Shown here piece after piece: positions 45,162-53,830 of a DNA stretch of 64,000 nucleotides (the stretch's first letter is position 1; the number at the start of each line of letters is the position of its first letter). The notes beneath the pieces are model-generated. The model was not told the DNA's origin, did not search any database, and saw only the letters and a program-made list of their open reading frames with translations. A program made the position numbers and the translations under genes. Location of the stretch: assembly GCF_007993935.1 (NCBI RefSeq), contig NZ_VITY01000012.1, positions 248,001 to 312,000 on the forward strand. Reading direction: 5' to 3'. This DNA comes from Bradyrhizobium macuxiense (lineage in GTDB: Bacteria > Pseudomonadota > Alphaproteobacteria > Rhizobiales > Xanthobacteraceae).

Positions 45162-46553
45162 TCAGGTCACCGGATCAATGGCCGCCGACGGCGTGCCGCC
45201 GGCTTCAACCGCCTCGCCCGCGGCAAGACAGAGATCCTCGCGATAGCGGGCCGCCACCAGCTGCACGCCGACTGGAATCCGTCCCACCAGCCCGGTGGAG
45301 ACGACGAGCCCCGGCAGCCCCATGAACGGGATCGCGATCTGCGGCAGCTGCGCGTGCCACACCCGTGCGAACGACGCCTCGTCCTTGCGGTCGAGATGAT
45401 CCGGGAACGGCAGCTCGCCGGAGACCGGCATCAGCAGCACCGGATATTTGTCGAGGAAGGCAAACCATTCGCGCGTCAGCGTCGCGCGGCGGGTCAGCGC
45501 CTGCGACAGGTCGAACGGATGCACCCGCGCGCGGACGCCGCGCAGGCAGGCCAGCGCGCCGGGATCGCCCTCGCGCTCGGCAAACGCGAGCTGCGCCTCG
45601 TAGCCGTCGCCGAGCCAGAGCCGGGTCTGGATCTCGGCCGCCTCGCGCAAGGACGGCGTGTTTGCGATCTCGTCGACGATCCAGCCGGCGGCTTGCAGAC
45701 GCTTGCCGGCATCGGCGACCGCGGCGACCACTTCCGGCACCGGGTTGAGACCATCGGGATTGAGGCACATCGCAACGCGCTTCTCGCGCGGCGGGCCCTC
45801 GAGCGGCACCGGCGCATACCAGGGATCGCGATAGTCCGGCGCCGACATCGCCGCGAGCGAGATGCGCAGGTCGCCCACCGTGCGCGCCAGCGGGCCCGAG
45901 ACCGCGCTGATCTGCGGACCGATCGGACGCTCCGGCAATGCGGCATTGAAGGCCGGGATGCGGCCCATGCTCGGCCGCAGGCCGTGCACGCCGCAGGCAT
46001 AGGCCGGATAGCGGATCGAGCCTGCGATATCGGTGCCGTGCGCGATGTGGCCGATGCCGGCCGCGACCGCGGAGCCCGCGCCGCCCGACGAGCCGCCCGG
46101 GGTGATGCCGGGATCGCGCGGGTTCTTGGTGTCGCCGTGAATGAGGTTGGTGGTGAACCAGCGGTAGGACACCGCCGGGCAATTGGTGCGGCCGAGCAGC
46201 ACCGCGCCGGCCTTGCGCAGATTGGCGACCACCGGATTGTCGGCCTTGGCGATCAGGTCGCGCTGCGCCTTCAGCCCGTTGGTGGTGGCGTAGCCCTCCT
46301 GGTCGACATTGACCTTGATTGTAACAGGCACGCCGGCAAGCGGCCCGACCGCCTCGCCGCGCGCAATGGCCGCATCGACCTTCGCGGCCTGCGCCAGCAC
46401 GTCGTCCGGCCGGTGATCGACCACCGCGTTGATGTCAGGGTTGACCGCATCGAGCCGGGCGAGCCCGGCCTCGGCCGCCTCCTTCGCCGATACCTTCTTC
46501 GATTTGATGAGGCCGGCGAGCTCGGTTGCCGACAGACGCCAAAGATCCTGCAT
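45162..46553 (-). CDS. amidase (amidase signature family)
   Basis: A 463-residue amidase-signature hydrolase. The catalytic Lys is in GVPVTIKVNVDQEG (near 80), and the Gly/Ser-rich motif GITPGGSSGGAGSAVAAGIG (near 148-167) holds the cis-Ser. DIAGSIRYPAYACGVHGLRPSMGRI carries the nucleophilic Ser. These enzymes cleave amides to acids and ammonia; the substrate is not predictable, though AtzF/GatA-like relatives exist. It is too short and too isolated for GatA of tRNA amidation. It is the first gene of the amidase-gpx-DUF3297 string. Confidence 0.9.
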   Translation of the reverse strand: MQDLWRLSATELAGLIKSKKVSAKEAAEAGLARLDAVNPDINAVVDHRPDDVLAQAAKVDAAIARGEAVGPLAGVPVTIKVNVDQEGYATTNGLKAQRDLIAKADNPVVANLRKAGAVLLGRTNCPAVSYRWFTTNLIHGDTKNPRDPGITPGGSSGGAGSAVAAGIGHIAHGTDIAGSIRYPAYACGVHGLRPSMGRIPAFNAALPERPIGPQISAVSGPLARTVGDLRISLAAMSAPDYRDPWYAPVPLEGPPREKRVAMCLNPDGLNPVPEVVAAVADAGKRLQAAGWIVDEIANTPSLREAAEIQTRLWLGDGYEAQLAFAEREGDPGALACLRGVRARVHPFDLSQALTRRATLTREWFAFLDKYPVLLMPVSGELPFPDHLDRKDEASFARVWHAQLPQIAIPFMGLPGLVVSTGLVGRIPVGVQLVAARYREDLCLAAGEAVEAGGTPSAAIDPVT

Positions 46554-46625
46554 GAGACACTCCGTATGACGGAGGCGTTTTAGCGCTACATGCAGAGCAA
46601 GGCCAGCTTCCCGCCGCGTAGCCGG

Positions 46626-47195
46626 TCAGCGGAAATGCGCGACGTAATAGGCAAGGTCGCCGATCTGCTCCTTGGTGACCGTCTGCATCACGTCCGCCAT
46701 GGTGGCGTCGTAGCCGTGCCGGCTGTTGTCCTTGTATTCGGCCAGCGTCTTGGCGAGGTAGTCCTCGCGCTGGTTGGCGATGCGGGGGACGTTGTCCTTG
46801 CCCGAGAAATCGGTGTTGTGGCAGCTGTTGCAGCGGTTCTGCTGCGCCAGCGCCTGGCCGCGCGCCATCCGCGCCGGATCGCCGGCGTCAGCAGGCGGCG
46901 TCGGCTTCGGCAGGGTGGCGATGAAATCCGAGAAGCTACGCAAATCGTCGTCGGTCATCGGCTTCGCCATCTCGTTCATCGGGTCGAATACCCTGAGCTT
47001 CTCGCGAAACATGAACAGCTGGATCAGCGCATAGGGCGCCTGCTGGCCGCCGAGCGAGGGCGTGTTCTCGGTCTCCGACGTGCCGCGCTCGCCATGGCAC
47101 GCAAAGCACGCCGCGGCGCGTTCCTGGATGGTCTCGGCATTTGCGGAGAAGCTGAGAGCGGCCAGTGCCAAGGCTGCGATGATTGTTTTATGCAT
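46626..47195 (-). CDS. dihaem c-type cytochrome (c4-like)
   Basis: A 189-residue periplasmic cytochrome with a signal peptide ending at SANA. There are two CxxCH haem sites, CFACH at about residues 30-34 and CNSCH near 117, and distal Met candidates in each half, which is the c4/c-553-like double-domain form. The start at 47195 follows GGGAG; the longer frame runs through repeat E. It lies 118 nt downstream of the PQQ-type sugar dehydrogenase gene on the same strand, so it could accept electrons from that enzyme. That link is inferred from position. Confidence 0.88.
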   Translation of the reverse strand: MHKTIIAALALAALSFSANAETIQERAAACFACHGERGTSETENTPSLGGQQAPYALIQLFMFREKLRVFDPMNEMAKPMTDDDLRSFSDFIATLPKPTPPADAGDPARMARGQALAQQNRCNSCHNTDFSGKDNVPRIANQREDYLAKTLAEYKDNSRHGYDATMADVMQTVTKEQIGDLAYYVAHFR

Positions 47196-47216
47196 TGGCC
47201 GCTCCCGGCATGTTCC

Positions 47217-47298
47217 GTCATTGCGAGGAGCGAAGCGACGAAGCAATCCATATCGCCGCAAGTGGCGGAATGGATTGCTTCGCTTCGCGCGCAACGAC
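47217..47298. repeat. dispersed palindromic repeat, family E, copy 6
   Basis: GTCATTGCGAGGAGCGAAGC ... GCGCGCAACGACG, 82 nt, with one mismatch in the right arm. It sits between the sugar dehydrogenase and cytochrome c genes, where it could form an RNA hairpin. Confidence 0.85.
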
Positions 47299-47313
47299 GA
47301 TGACGACTTTCAG

Positions 47314-48588
47314 TTACTGGTTGGCGACCTTCGGCTTGCCGTAGCTGACGCGATAGACCGCGCCGTTCCAGTCGTCGGAGACCAGCAGCGAGCCGTCCTT
47401 TAGCAGCATCACGTCGACCGGACGGCCGACATACTTGTTGTCCTCGAGGAAGCCGGTCATGAACGGCTCGATCGACTTCACGGTGCCGTCCTTGTTCAGC
47501 CTCACGACGACGACGTCACCGCCCTGCTTCTGCGACTTGTTCCAGGAGCCGTGACGCGCGACGAAGATCACGTTCTTGTAGGTCTTCGGGAACTGGCTTC
47601 CGGTGTAGAAGCGCATGCCGAGCGAGGCGGTGTGCGGGCCCATCAGGCCGACCGGCGCTGTGTAGTCCTTGCAGTTCTTGCCCCAGCCGAGCTCCTGGTC
47701 GATGATGTTGCCCTGGTAGCAGAACGGCGCGCCGAAATCCTCGCCCGCCTTGGTGACGCGGTTGAGCTCGTCTTCCGGCACCGTCTCCGACAGCCAGTCG
47801 CGGCCGTTGTCGGTGAAGTACATCTGCTTGGTCTCGGGATTCCAGTCGAAGCCGACCGAGTTGCGCACGCCGAGCGCATACACCTCGGCGCCGGAGCCAT
47901 CGAGATTCATGCGGCGAATCTGGCCGTGGTCGGCATCATGCAGCACGTTGTTGCCGGGCTGGCCGACCGGGACATAGAGCTTGTTGTCGGGACCGATGGC
48001 GATGAACTTCCAGCCATGTGCCTCGTCCTTCGGCAGCTTGTCGTAGATGACGGTCGGCTTCGGCGGGTTGTCCAGATTGTCCTCGATCTTGTCGATCTTG
48101 GAGACCTTCGAGAGCTCGGCGATGTACAGCGTGCCGTCCTTGAAGGCGACGCCGTTCGGGCGGTAGAGCCCGGAGGCGATCACCTTGACCGAGCGCTTGC
48201 CGTCCTTGTTGACGATTGCATAGACCTTGTCGACGAGGCGGCTGCCGACGAACACGGTGCCCTTGTCGCCGAGCGCCAGCGAGCGCGCATTGGCCATGCC
48301 GGCGGCGTAGACCTCGACATTGAAGCCGGCCGGGACCTTGAGCTTGGCGAGCGGCAGCTTGTCGGGCGCTGATGGCAGCGGCGGCGGCGCCACCGGCGCG
48401 AGCTTGGCGGCGGCTTCATTGTCCGGACGTCCGATCAAGGGCGAGCCCGGCGGCAGCGGCTGGGCGGCCGGAGCGGCGCCCGCGGCGGGCGCGGCGGCCG
48501 GCTGCTGCGCCGCAGCAGAGAGCGTGAACGCGCCCAGCATGGCCCCCGCCAGCAGCAGGCTGCGCGGTGCGAACGAGTGTTTTTTCAT
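47314..48588 (-). CDS. PQQ-dependent sugar dehydrogenase (sorbosone dehydrogenase family)
   Basis: A 424-residue exported beta-propeller enzyme. The signal peptide ends around LSAAAQ, an Ala/Pro-rich stretch follows, then the soluble glucose/sorbosone dehydrogenase propeller with LPKDEAHGWKFIAIGPDNKLYVPVG, GNNVLHDADHGQIRRMN, GVRNSVGFDWNPETKQMYFTDNGRD and FVARHGSWNKSQKQGGDVVVV. Homologues oxidise sugars or alcohols with PQQ in the periplasm; the natural substrate is unknown. The start at 48588 follows GGGGAG. It lies 0.8 kb from pqqA, and the next downstream gene is a dihaem cytochrome c, so enzyme, cofactor pathway and acceptor adjoin. Confidence 0.9.
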   Translation of the reverse strand: MKKHSFAPRSLLLAGAMLGAFTLSAAAQQPAAAPAAGAAPAAQPLPPGSPLIGRPDNEAAAKLAPVAPPPLPSAPDKLPLAKLKVPAGFNVEVYAAGMANARSLALGDKGTVFVGSRLVDKVYAIVNKDGKRSVKVIASGLYRPNGVAFKDGTLYIAELSKVSKIDKIEDNLDNPPKPTVIYDKLPKDEAHGWKFIAIGPDNKLYVPVGQPGNNVLHDADHGQIRRMNLDGSGAEVYALGVRNSVGFDWNPETKQMYFTDNGRDWLSETVPEDELNRVTKAGEDFGAPFCYQGNIIDQELGWGKNCKDYTAPVGLMGPHTASLGMRFYTGSQFPKTYKNVIFVARHGSWNKSQKQGGDVVVVRLNKDGTVKSIEPFMTGFLEDNKYVGRPVDVMLLKDGSLLVSDDWNGAVYRVSYGKPKVANQ

Positions 48589-48780
48589 GATGATCTCCCC
48601 TGGGTGGAAGCCTTTGTTCATCGCGCCATTAATGTCGACCGGCGCCATCAGGCTTTCCGTTCATAGTCTTGCGAATTTGTCCGGACAAATGCAATCGGAA
48701 ACATGCCGACATCGCCCAACGCATGGTTGTGACGACGGTCCAACGGATCGTTGTGACCAACGCGGCCTTGTCAGCGCTCG

Positions 48781-49038
48781 TCAGTGCCTCGTCATCGAGC
48801 GGTCCGGGCGATCGAGGATCGCCTCGGTGAATGGAAACTCCAGTACGATCTCGCCCTCGTCGTCGGTCACCTCGATGACCGCGCTGAGCAGCGCGCCGTC
48901 GGCGCCTTCGGTCTTCAGCAGCTCGCGAATCATCGCCCGCGCCATCTCCCACGCGCGATCCGGGTCGCGCAGGATTTCGCCGTCGGGATCGGAAATCAGC
49001 TCGTCGCCGATACGGGTATTGAAGAAATAGCGTGGCAT
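48781..49038 (-). CDS. small DUF6894 protein
   Basis: An 85-residue soluble protein, MPRYFFNTRIGDELISDPDGE..., the standard opening of DUF6894 (M-P-x-Y-F-F-x-x-x-x-G-D-x-x-x-D-x-x-G). The middle part has DPDRAWEMARAMIREL and the end is acidic. Function unknown. It lies 192 nt upstream of the sugar dehydrogenase gene, divergent from pqqA. A relative is at 2153-2386. Confidence 0.8.
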   Translation of the reverse strand: MPRYFFNTRIGDELISDPDGEILRDPDRAWEMARAMIRELLKTEGADGALLSAVIEVTDDEGEIVLEFPFTEAILDRPDRSMTRH

Positions 49039-49362
49039 CGGCAGAACTCGGCTCGGTTAGTCGCTTCCCGTGGCGGGGAAGCACAGAATCGTCATCAGGA
49101 CCTTCGGAGGATCATCTGGCCCCTGTCTCTTAATCCAAGATCACCATTCGCCGTGTGGCGAACAACAGGAAAAAGGTCTGACGGCACCGGGTTTTGACGG
49201 GAAAAGCGCGCACAAATTTGTGAGTGGGCCGGATTTGTCTTCCGCAATGCAGCATGCCGTTCCCGGGGATGCCTAGCGAAAAATTTAAGTGGCGAACTTT
49301 TCCAACCACAGTAGTTTACCTGCAGGGCGGAAAGTTCGTCCGGTTGCAACAAGGAGAGCCTA
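49039..49362. other. 324-nt divergent intergenic region upstream of pqqA
   Basis: No gene seen. A small hairpin (GCTTCCC and GGGAAGC, 49063-49082) lies near the DUF6894 start. The pqqA promoter must lie here; A/T-rich bases near 49276-49320 are the likeliest place, but no consensus is convincing. Confidence 0.5.
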
Positions 49363-49443
49363 ATGGCCTGGAAAGCACCGAAGATCGTCGAAGTGTCGGT
49401 CGGCATGGAAATCAACATGTATATGTGCGCCACCCGCAAGTAA
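49363..49443 (+). CDS. pqqA: PQQ precursor peptide
   Basis: A 26-residue ribosomal precursor, MAWKAPKIVEVSVGMEINMY ending with MCATRK. The conserved Glu16 and Tyr20 (E-x-x-x-Y in MEINMY) are the residues that PqqE joins and that become the PQQ backbone. AAGGAG lies just before the ATG. It is the first gene of the pqqABCDE operon, with a 162-nt gap and a hairpin before pqqB. Confidence 0.97.
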   Translation: MAWKAPKIVEVSVGMEINMYMCATRK

Positions 49444-49479
49444 GCGGCAGCGCCCTATACACGTTTAGCGTTTTAGCGC

Positions 49480-49544
49480 AGGTGGACATCCGGGCGTAAC
49501 GCGCTCCCGAGCACGGGGGTGTGTTCCAAATCCGGAGTCCACCT
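49480..49544 (+). terminator. large hairpin between pqqA and pqqB
   Basis: AGGTGGACATCCGG pairs with CCGGAGTCCACCT: 13 bp with one bulged base around a 38-nt loop. No T-run follows closely. It could act as a partial terminator or 3' stabiliser giving more pqqA than downstream mRNA. Confidence 0.5.
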
Positions 49545-49605
49545 CGTAACGTTTTTGGGTCCGCGTTATTTTGGATCCGCGTTCAACGTCTCCAGGGGAC
49601 GGATC

Positions 49606-50535
49606 ATGCTTCGTGTCGTCGTCCTGGGTGCCGCGGCGGGTGGCGGCGTTCCGCAGTGGAACTGCGGCTGTACCGTGTGCCGAACGGCACGTGGCGACCA
49701 TCCCGAATTGCAGAGCACGCAAGCCTCGATCGCAGTCAGCGGCGACGGCGCGCACTGGTTCCTGGTCAACGCGTCCCCCGATCTCCGTCAGCAGCTGATC
49801 GCAACGCCGCAGCTGCATCCGAAGCCCGGCGCCTTGCGCCACAGCCCGATCGCGGGCGTCATGCTCACCAATGGCGAGATCGATGCCGTCACCGGGCTGC
49901 TGTCGATGCGCGAGGGCTCGCCGTTTACGATCTACGCGCACGAACGGGTGCTGGCGATCCTGCGCGCGAACAGCATCTTCAACGTGCTCAGCGGGAAGAA
50001 CGTCGCCCGCCACCCGATCGCGGTCGACCAGGCCTTCGAGCCGGCCCTGCCCGACGGATCGCCGTCCGGGCTCGAGGTGCTGCCGTTCGAGGTTCCCGGC
50101 AAGGGCGCCTGGTATCTCGAGGGCAAGGCGCATCCGGCGGGCGCCGACGGTGTCGGCGATACGCTGGGCCTGCGTATTGCGGACAAGCGCAGCGGCAAAT
50201 ATTTCTACTTCCTGGCCGCCTGCGCCCGCGTGACCGACGACCTGAAAGCCCGGCTCAAGGGCGCCCCGCTGGTGTTCTTCGACGGCACGGTGTGGCGCGA
50301 CGACGAGCTGATCGCGGCCGGGCTCGGCAACAAGACCGGCCAGGGCATGGGACATATCGCGATGTCGGGCGATCAAGGCGCGATCGCAAGCCTCGCCGGG
50401 CTCGACATCGGACGAAAAGTGTTTTTGCATATCAACAACTCCAACCCGGCGCTGCTTGGGACCTCGGCCGAACGCAAGGCGGCCGAACAGGCGGGCTGGC
50501 AGATTCCCTCCGACGGAACGGAGATCGTGCTGTGA
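49606..50535 (+). CDS. pqqB: PQQ biosynthesis protein PqqB
   Basis: A 309-residue metallo-beta-lactamase-fold protein that hydroxylates the Glu-Tyr intermediate in PQQ synthesis. It opens MLRVVVLGAAAGGGVPQWNC, with NCGCTVC carrying the CxCxxC zinc site near 20-25, then STQASIAVSGDGAHWFLVNASPDLRQQL and AGVMLTNGEIDAVTGLLSMREG. The ATG at 49606 follows AGGGGACGG; the frame upstream to 49519 has no start signal. Its stop overlaps the pqqC GTG start by 4 nt. Confidence 0.96.
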   Translation: MLRVVVLGAAAGGGVPQWNCGCTVCRTARGDHPELQSTQASIAVSGDGAHWFLVNASPDLRQQLIATPQLHPKPGALRHSPIAGVMLTNGEIDAVTGLLSMREGSPFTIYAHERVLAILRANSIFNVLSGKNVARHPIAVDQAFEPALPDGSPSGLEVLPFEVPGKGAWYLEGKAHPAGADGVGDTLGLRIADKRSGKYFYFLAACARVTDDLKARLKGAPLVFFDGTVWRDDELIAAGLGNKTGQGMGHIAMSGDQGAIASLAGLDIGRKVFLHINNSNPALLGTSAERKAAEQAGWQIPSDGTEIVL

Positions 50536-51311
50536 ATGTCGTGCCTACCAACGGAATGACCGCGCTCTCGATCGGCAAGGGCATCGCGCTCGAAACTGCC
50601 GAGGAGATGGAGGCAACGCTGCGCACCATCGGTGCGACGCGCTATCACAGCCTGCACCCGTTCCACCGCCTGCTGCACGGCGGCAAGCTCAACAAGGGCC
50701 AGGTCCAGGCCTGGGCGCTGAACCGCTATTACTACCAGAGCACGATCCCGCTGAAGGACGCGATGGTGATTTCGCGCTTCCGCGACCGCAACACGCGGAT
50801 CGAATGGCGCCATCGCATCGAGGATCATGACGGCGATCTCGGCAATGAAGGCGGCATCGAACGCTGGCTGAAGCTGACCGAAGGCCTCGGGCTCGATACG
50901 GCCTATGTGGAGTCCACCGAAGGCATTCTGCCGGCGACGCGCTTTGCCGTGGAAGCCTATGTGCATTTCTGCCGCGACCGCACGCCGCTGGAGGCGATCG
51001 CCTCCTCGCTCACCGAATTGTTCGCGCCGAACCTGCATGAGGAGCGCATCTCCGGGATGCTGAAGCATTACGACTTCGTCAACCCCGACATCATGAGCTA
51101 TTTCAGCCGCCGCCTGACGCAGGCGCCGCGCGACGCCGGCTTTGCGCTCGACTACGTCAAGCAGCATGCCAGGACGCCGGCCGAGCGCGAGGCGGTATGC
51201 AACGCGCTGATCTTCAAGACCAACGTGCTCTGGGTGCAGCTCGACGCGCTCTACCACGCCTATGTCGACGGCCAGATTCCGCCCGGCGCCTTCGTGCCGA
51301 AGGCCAGTTAG
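50532..51311 (+). CDS. pqqC: pyrroloquinoline-quinone synthase PqqC
   Basis: A 259-residue cofactorless oxidase that catalyses the final ring closure and eight-electron oxidation to PQQ. Conserved segments include RYHSLHPFHRLLHGGKLNKGQVQAWALNRYYYQ, WRHRIEDHDGD and EAYVHFCRDRTPLEAIASSLTELFAP, all-helical as in TenA-like folds. The GTG at 50532 overlaps the pqqB stop in a GTGA arrangement with GGAG 9 nt before; GTG 50541 and ATG 50556 are alternatives. Confidence 0.96.
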   Translation: MNVVPTNGMTALSIGKGIALETAEEMEATLRTIGATRYHSLHPFHRLLHGGKLNKGQVQAWALNRYYYQSTIPLKDAMVISRFRDRNTRIEWRHRIEDHDGDLGNEGGIERWLKLTEGLGLDTAYVESTEGILPATRFAVEAYVHFCRDRTPLEAIASSLTELFAPNLHEERISGMLKHYDFVNPDIMSYFSRRLTQAPRDAGFALDYVKQHARTPAEREAVCNALIFKTNVLWVQLDALYHAYVDGQIPPGAFVPKAS

Positions 51312-51321
51312 GGATACGATC

Positions 51322-51630
51322 ATGGCCAGCCGCAACATCAACGTCAGCGAGACCAGCCGGCCGAAACTGCCGCGTCATGCCAAGCTGAAATTCGACGAGA
51401 CGCGGCAGGTCTGGGTGATCCTGGCGCCGGAGCGCGTGCTGGCACCGGATGAAATCGCCGTCGAGGTGCTGCATCTCTGCGACGGCGTCCGCAGCGTCGC
51501 CCAAATGGTGGACCAGCTCGCGGAAAAATACGCCGCGCCGCGCGAGGCGATCGCAACCGATGTGATCGCCATGCTGCAGGACCTGGCCGACAAGGGCTTT
51601 CTCACCGAAGCGCGCGAGAGCACAGCATGA
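51322..51630 (+). CDS. pqqD: PqqA-binding chaperone PqqD
   Basis: A 102-residue RiPP recognition element that binds the PqqA peptide and presents it to PqqE. It has RPKLPRHAKLKFDETRQVWVILAPERVL, then DEIAVEVLHLCDGVRSVAQMVDQLAEKY with a winged-helix pattern. The last four bases overlap pqqE (ATGA). The start follows GGGATACG. Normal length. Confidence 0.96.
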   Translation: MASRNINVSETSRPKLPRHAKLKFDETRQVWVILAPERVLAPDEIAVEVLHLCDGVRSVAQMVDQLAEKYAAPREAIATDVIAMLQDLADKGFLTEARESTA

Positions 51631-52847
51631 GTGACACGCTCGCCGGCAACAAGACGACGACAGCAGGCCCAACCGACGGGCTCGCGGTGCTCGAGCAAAC
51701 GCGCTCGGCGGCCGAGACCTACGGCATCCCGCTCGCGGTACTGCTCGAGATCACCCATCGCTGCCCGCTGCAATGTCCGTATTGCTCCAACCCGGTCGAG
51801 CTCGACCGCGGCTCGACCGAGCTCACCACAGACGAGTGGAAGAAGGTGCTGAGCGAGCTTGCCGAGCTCGGCGTGCTGCAGGTCCATTTCTCCGGCGGCG
51901 AGCCGACCGCGCGCAAGGACATCGTCGAGCTGGTGCAGCACGCGACCGATGTCGGGCTGTATTCCAACCTGATCACCTCGGCGGTGCTGCTGACGAAGGA
52001 CAAGCTTTCGGCGCTGGCCGATGCCGGCCTCAGCCATGTGCAGATCAGCTTCCAGGGCAACGAGCCCCTGGTTGCCGATCGCGTTGCCGGCCTGAAGGAC
52101 GCGCACAGGAAGAAGCTCGAAGTCGCGAAATGGACCCGCGAGCTCGACATGCCGCTCACGGTCAATGCGGTGATGCACCGGCAGAACCTGCATCAGCTGC
52201 CCGACATCATCCAGATGGCAGTCGACCTCGACGCCGACCGGCTCGAAGTCGCCAACGTGCAGTATTATGGCTGGGCGCTGAAGAACCGCGCCGCGCTGAT
52301 GCCGACGGTCGAGCAGATCGAAGAGACCAGCCGCATCGTCGAGGAAGCCCAGGCGCGCCTGAAGGGCACGCTCGCGATCGACTATGTGGTGCCGGATTAC
52401 TACGCGCTGCGGCCGAAGAAATGTATGGGCGGCTGGGGTCGCCAGTTCTTCAACATCTCGCCGGCCGGCAAGGTGCTGCCGTGCCACGCCGCCGAAAGCA
52501 TCACCGGGCTCGAATTCGAGTCGGTGCGCTCGAACCATTCGATCGCCTGGATCTGGCAGAACTCGGAGGCGTTCAACCGCTATCGCGGCACCGGCTGGAT
52601 GCCGGAGCCGTGCAAGTCCTGCGAATTCCGCGAGGTCGATTACGGCGGCTGCCGCTGCCAGGCCTTTGCGCTGACCGGCGATGCAGGGAATACCGACCCG
52701 GCCTGCGCGCTGTCGCCGCGGCACGAGGAGATTTTCAAGCAGGCCGAGCAGGAATCCGCCGGCTCGCAGAACCGTTTCCTGTATCGCAACTTCGCCGGCG
52801 GCACGCTGGAGGCGGACGAACGCCAGGACAAGCACGATGGCTCCTGA
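51627..52847 (+). CDS. pqqE: radical SAM enzyme PqqE
   Basis: A 406-residue radical SAM protein that forms the C-C bond between Glu16 and Tyr20 of PqqA. The [4Fe-4S] motif is C46-P-L-Q-C50-P-Y-C53, and VHFSGGEPTARKD is the SAM-binding GGEP region. The C-terminal SPASM domain holds CMGGWGRQFFN, LPCHAAE, CKSCEFR and CRCQAF cysteines for auxiliary clusters. It overlaps pqqD by 4 nt and the following hydrolase gene by 11 nt. Confidence 0.97.
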   Translation: MSDTLAGNKTTTAGPTDGLAVLEQTRSAAETYGIPLAVLLEITHRCPLQCPYCSNPVELDRGSTELTTDEWKKVLSELAELGVLQVHFSGGEPTARKDIVELVQHATDVGLYSNLITSAVLLTKDKLSALADAGLSHVQISFQGNEPLVADRVAGLKDAHRKKLEVAKWTRELDMPLTVNAVMHRQNLHQLPDIIQMAVDLDADRLEVANVQYYGWALKNRAALMPTVEQIEETSRIVEEAQARLKGTLAIDYVVPDYYALRPKKCMGGWGRQFFNISPAGKVLPCHAAESITGLEFESVRSNHSIAWIWQNSEAFNRYRGTGWMPEPCKSCEFREVDYGGCRCQAFALTGDAGNTDPACALSPRHEEIFKQAEQESAGSQNRFLYRNFAGGTLEADERQDKHDGS

Positions 52848-53808
52848 CGCCGACGCCGGCAAGGCTGCCAGGCGCGCCGATCCCTTCGCTCCCCTGACGT
52901 CGGAATGGCTCGATGTCGGCGACGGCCACAACCTTCACGTCGAGAGCGTCGGGCGCGAGGGCGGCATTCCTGCGGTCTATCTGCATGGCGGCCCGGGCAG
53001 CGGCTGCCAGCCGGACCATCGCCGGCTGTTCGATCCGGAGCGCTTTCACGCCGTGCTGTTCGACCAGCGCGGCTGCGGCCGCAGCCGGCCGAAGGGCGGC
53101 CGCGACCACAACACGACGCAGCATCTGATCGCCGACATGGAGAAGATCCGCGAGCGCTTCGGCTTCGCGCGCTGGATGGTGGCCGGCGGCTCCTGGGGGG
53201 CGACGCTGGCGCTGGCTTATGCAGAGGCCCATCCCGAACGCGTCAGCGGCCTCGCGCTGCGCGCGACCTTTCTCGGCACAGCCGAGGAACTGGAAGACGT
53301 CTTCCTGCGCGCCTTGCCGCGCTTCTATCCCGATCTCTCAGAGGACTTCCTCAACTTCCTGCCCGAGTATGAGCGCACGGCGCCGCTTGCGGCCTATTAT
53401 CGCCGCATCCTCGATCCCGACGCCACCGTGCATGCGCCGGCCGCGCGGGCCTGGCACGACACCGAACGCGTGCTGTCGGAGCACACGCCGAAGCAGACGC
53501 GGCTCGACCTCAAGGCCTCGGGCGCCCTGCCCTCGACGCCGTTCATGGAGGCGCACTACTTCGCCAACGATTGCTTCATGCGGCCCAACCAGCTGATGGA
53601 CGAGGCCGGCAAGCTCGCCGGCATTTCCGGCATCCTGGTGCAGGGCCGCTATGATCTCTTGTGCCCGCCCGCGACGTCGCACGCACTCGCCGCGCGCTGG
53701 CCGGGCAGCGAGGTCCGCATCGTCGATGGCGCAGGCCATATCCTCTACGATCCCGGCATCCGCAACGCGGTGATGAAGGCGATCGCCGACCTCGCCGCCA
53801 AGGCCTAG
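52837..53808 (+). CDS. prolyl aminopeptidase-like alpha/beta hydrolase
   Basis: A 323-residue S33 hydrolase closely following the proline iminopeptidase pattern: HGGPGSGCQPDHRRLFDPERFHAVLFDQRGCGRSRPKG, nucleophile Ser in VAGGSWGATLALAYA (near 125), Asp in GRYDLLCPP and His in DGAGHILYDP. Known relatives remove N-terminal proline from peptides. The ATG lies inside the end of pqqE (11-nt overlap), so it is translated as part of the pqq operon and could trim the crosslinked PqqA peptide, which is inference. No signal peptide, so cytoplasmic. No pqqF/pqqG-type M16 protease gene is in the window. Confidence 0.88.
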   Translation: MAPDADAGKAARRADPFAPLTSEWLDVGDGHNLHVESVGREGGIPAVYLHGGPGSGCQPDHRRLFDPERFHAVLFDQRGCGRSRPKGGRDHNTTQHLIADMEKIRERFGFARWMVAGGSWGATLALAYAEAHPERVSGLALRATFLGTAEELEDVFLRALPRFYPDLSEDFLNFLPEYERTAPLAAYYRRILDPDATVHAPAARAWHDTERVLSEHTPKQTRLDLKASGALPSTPFMEAHYFANDCFMRPNQLMDEAGKLAGISGILVQGRYDLLCPPATSHALAARWPGSEVRIVDGAGHILYDPGIRNAVMKAIADLAAKA

Positions 53809-53830
53809 CCGGCAACTCCATCGGAAGCCA

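Noticed and set aside
45162..46553. Assignment of the amidase as GatA of the tRNA-dependent amidotransferase
   Set aside because: No gatB or gatC nearby, the core differs, and its neighbours are stress-related; a generic amidase is the safer call.
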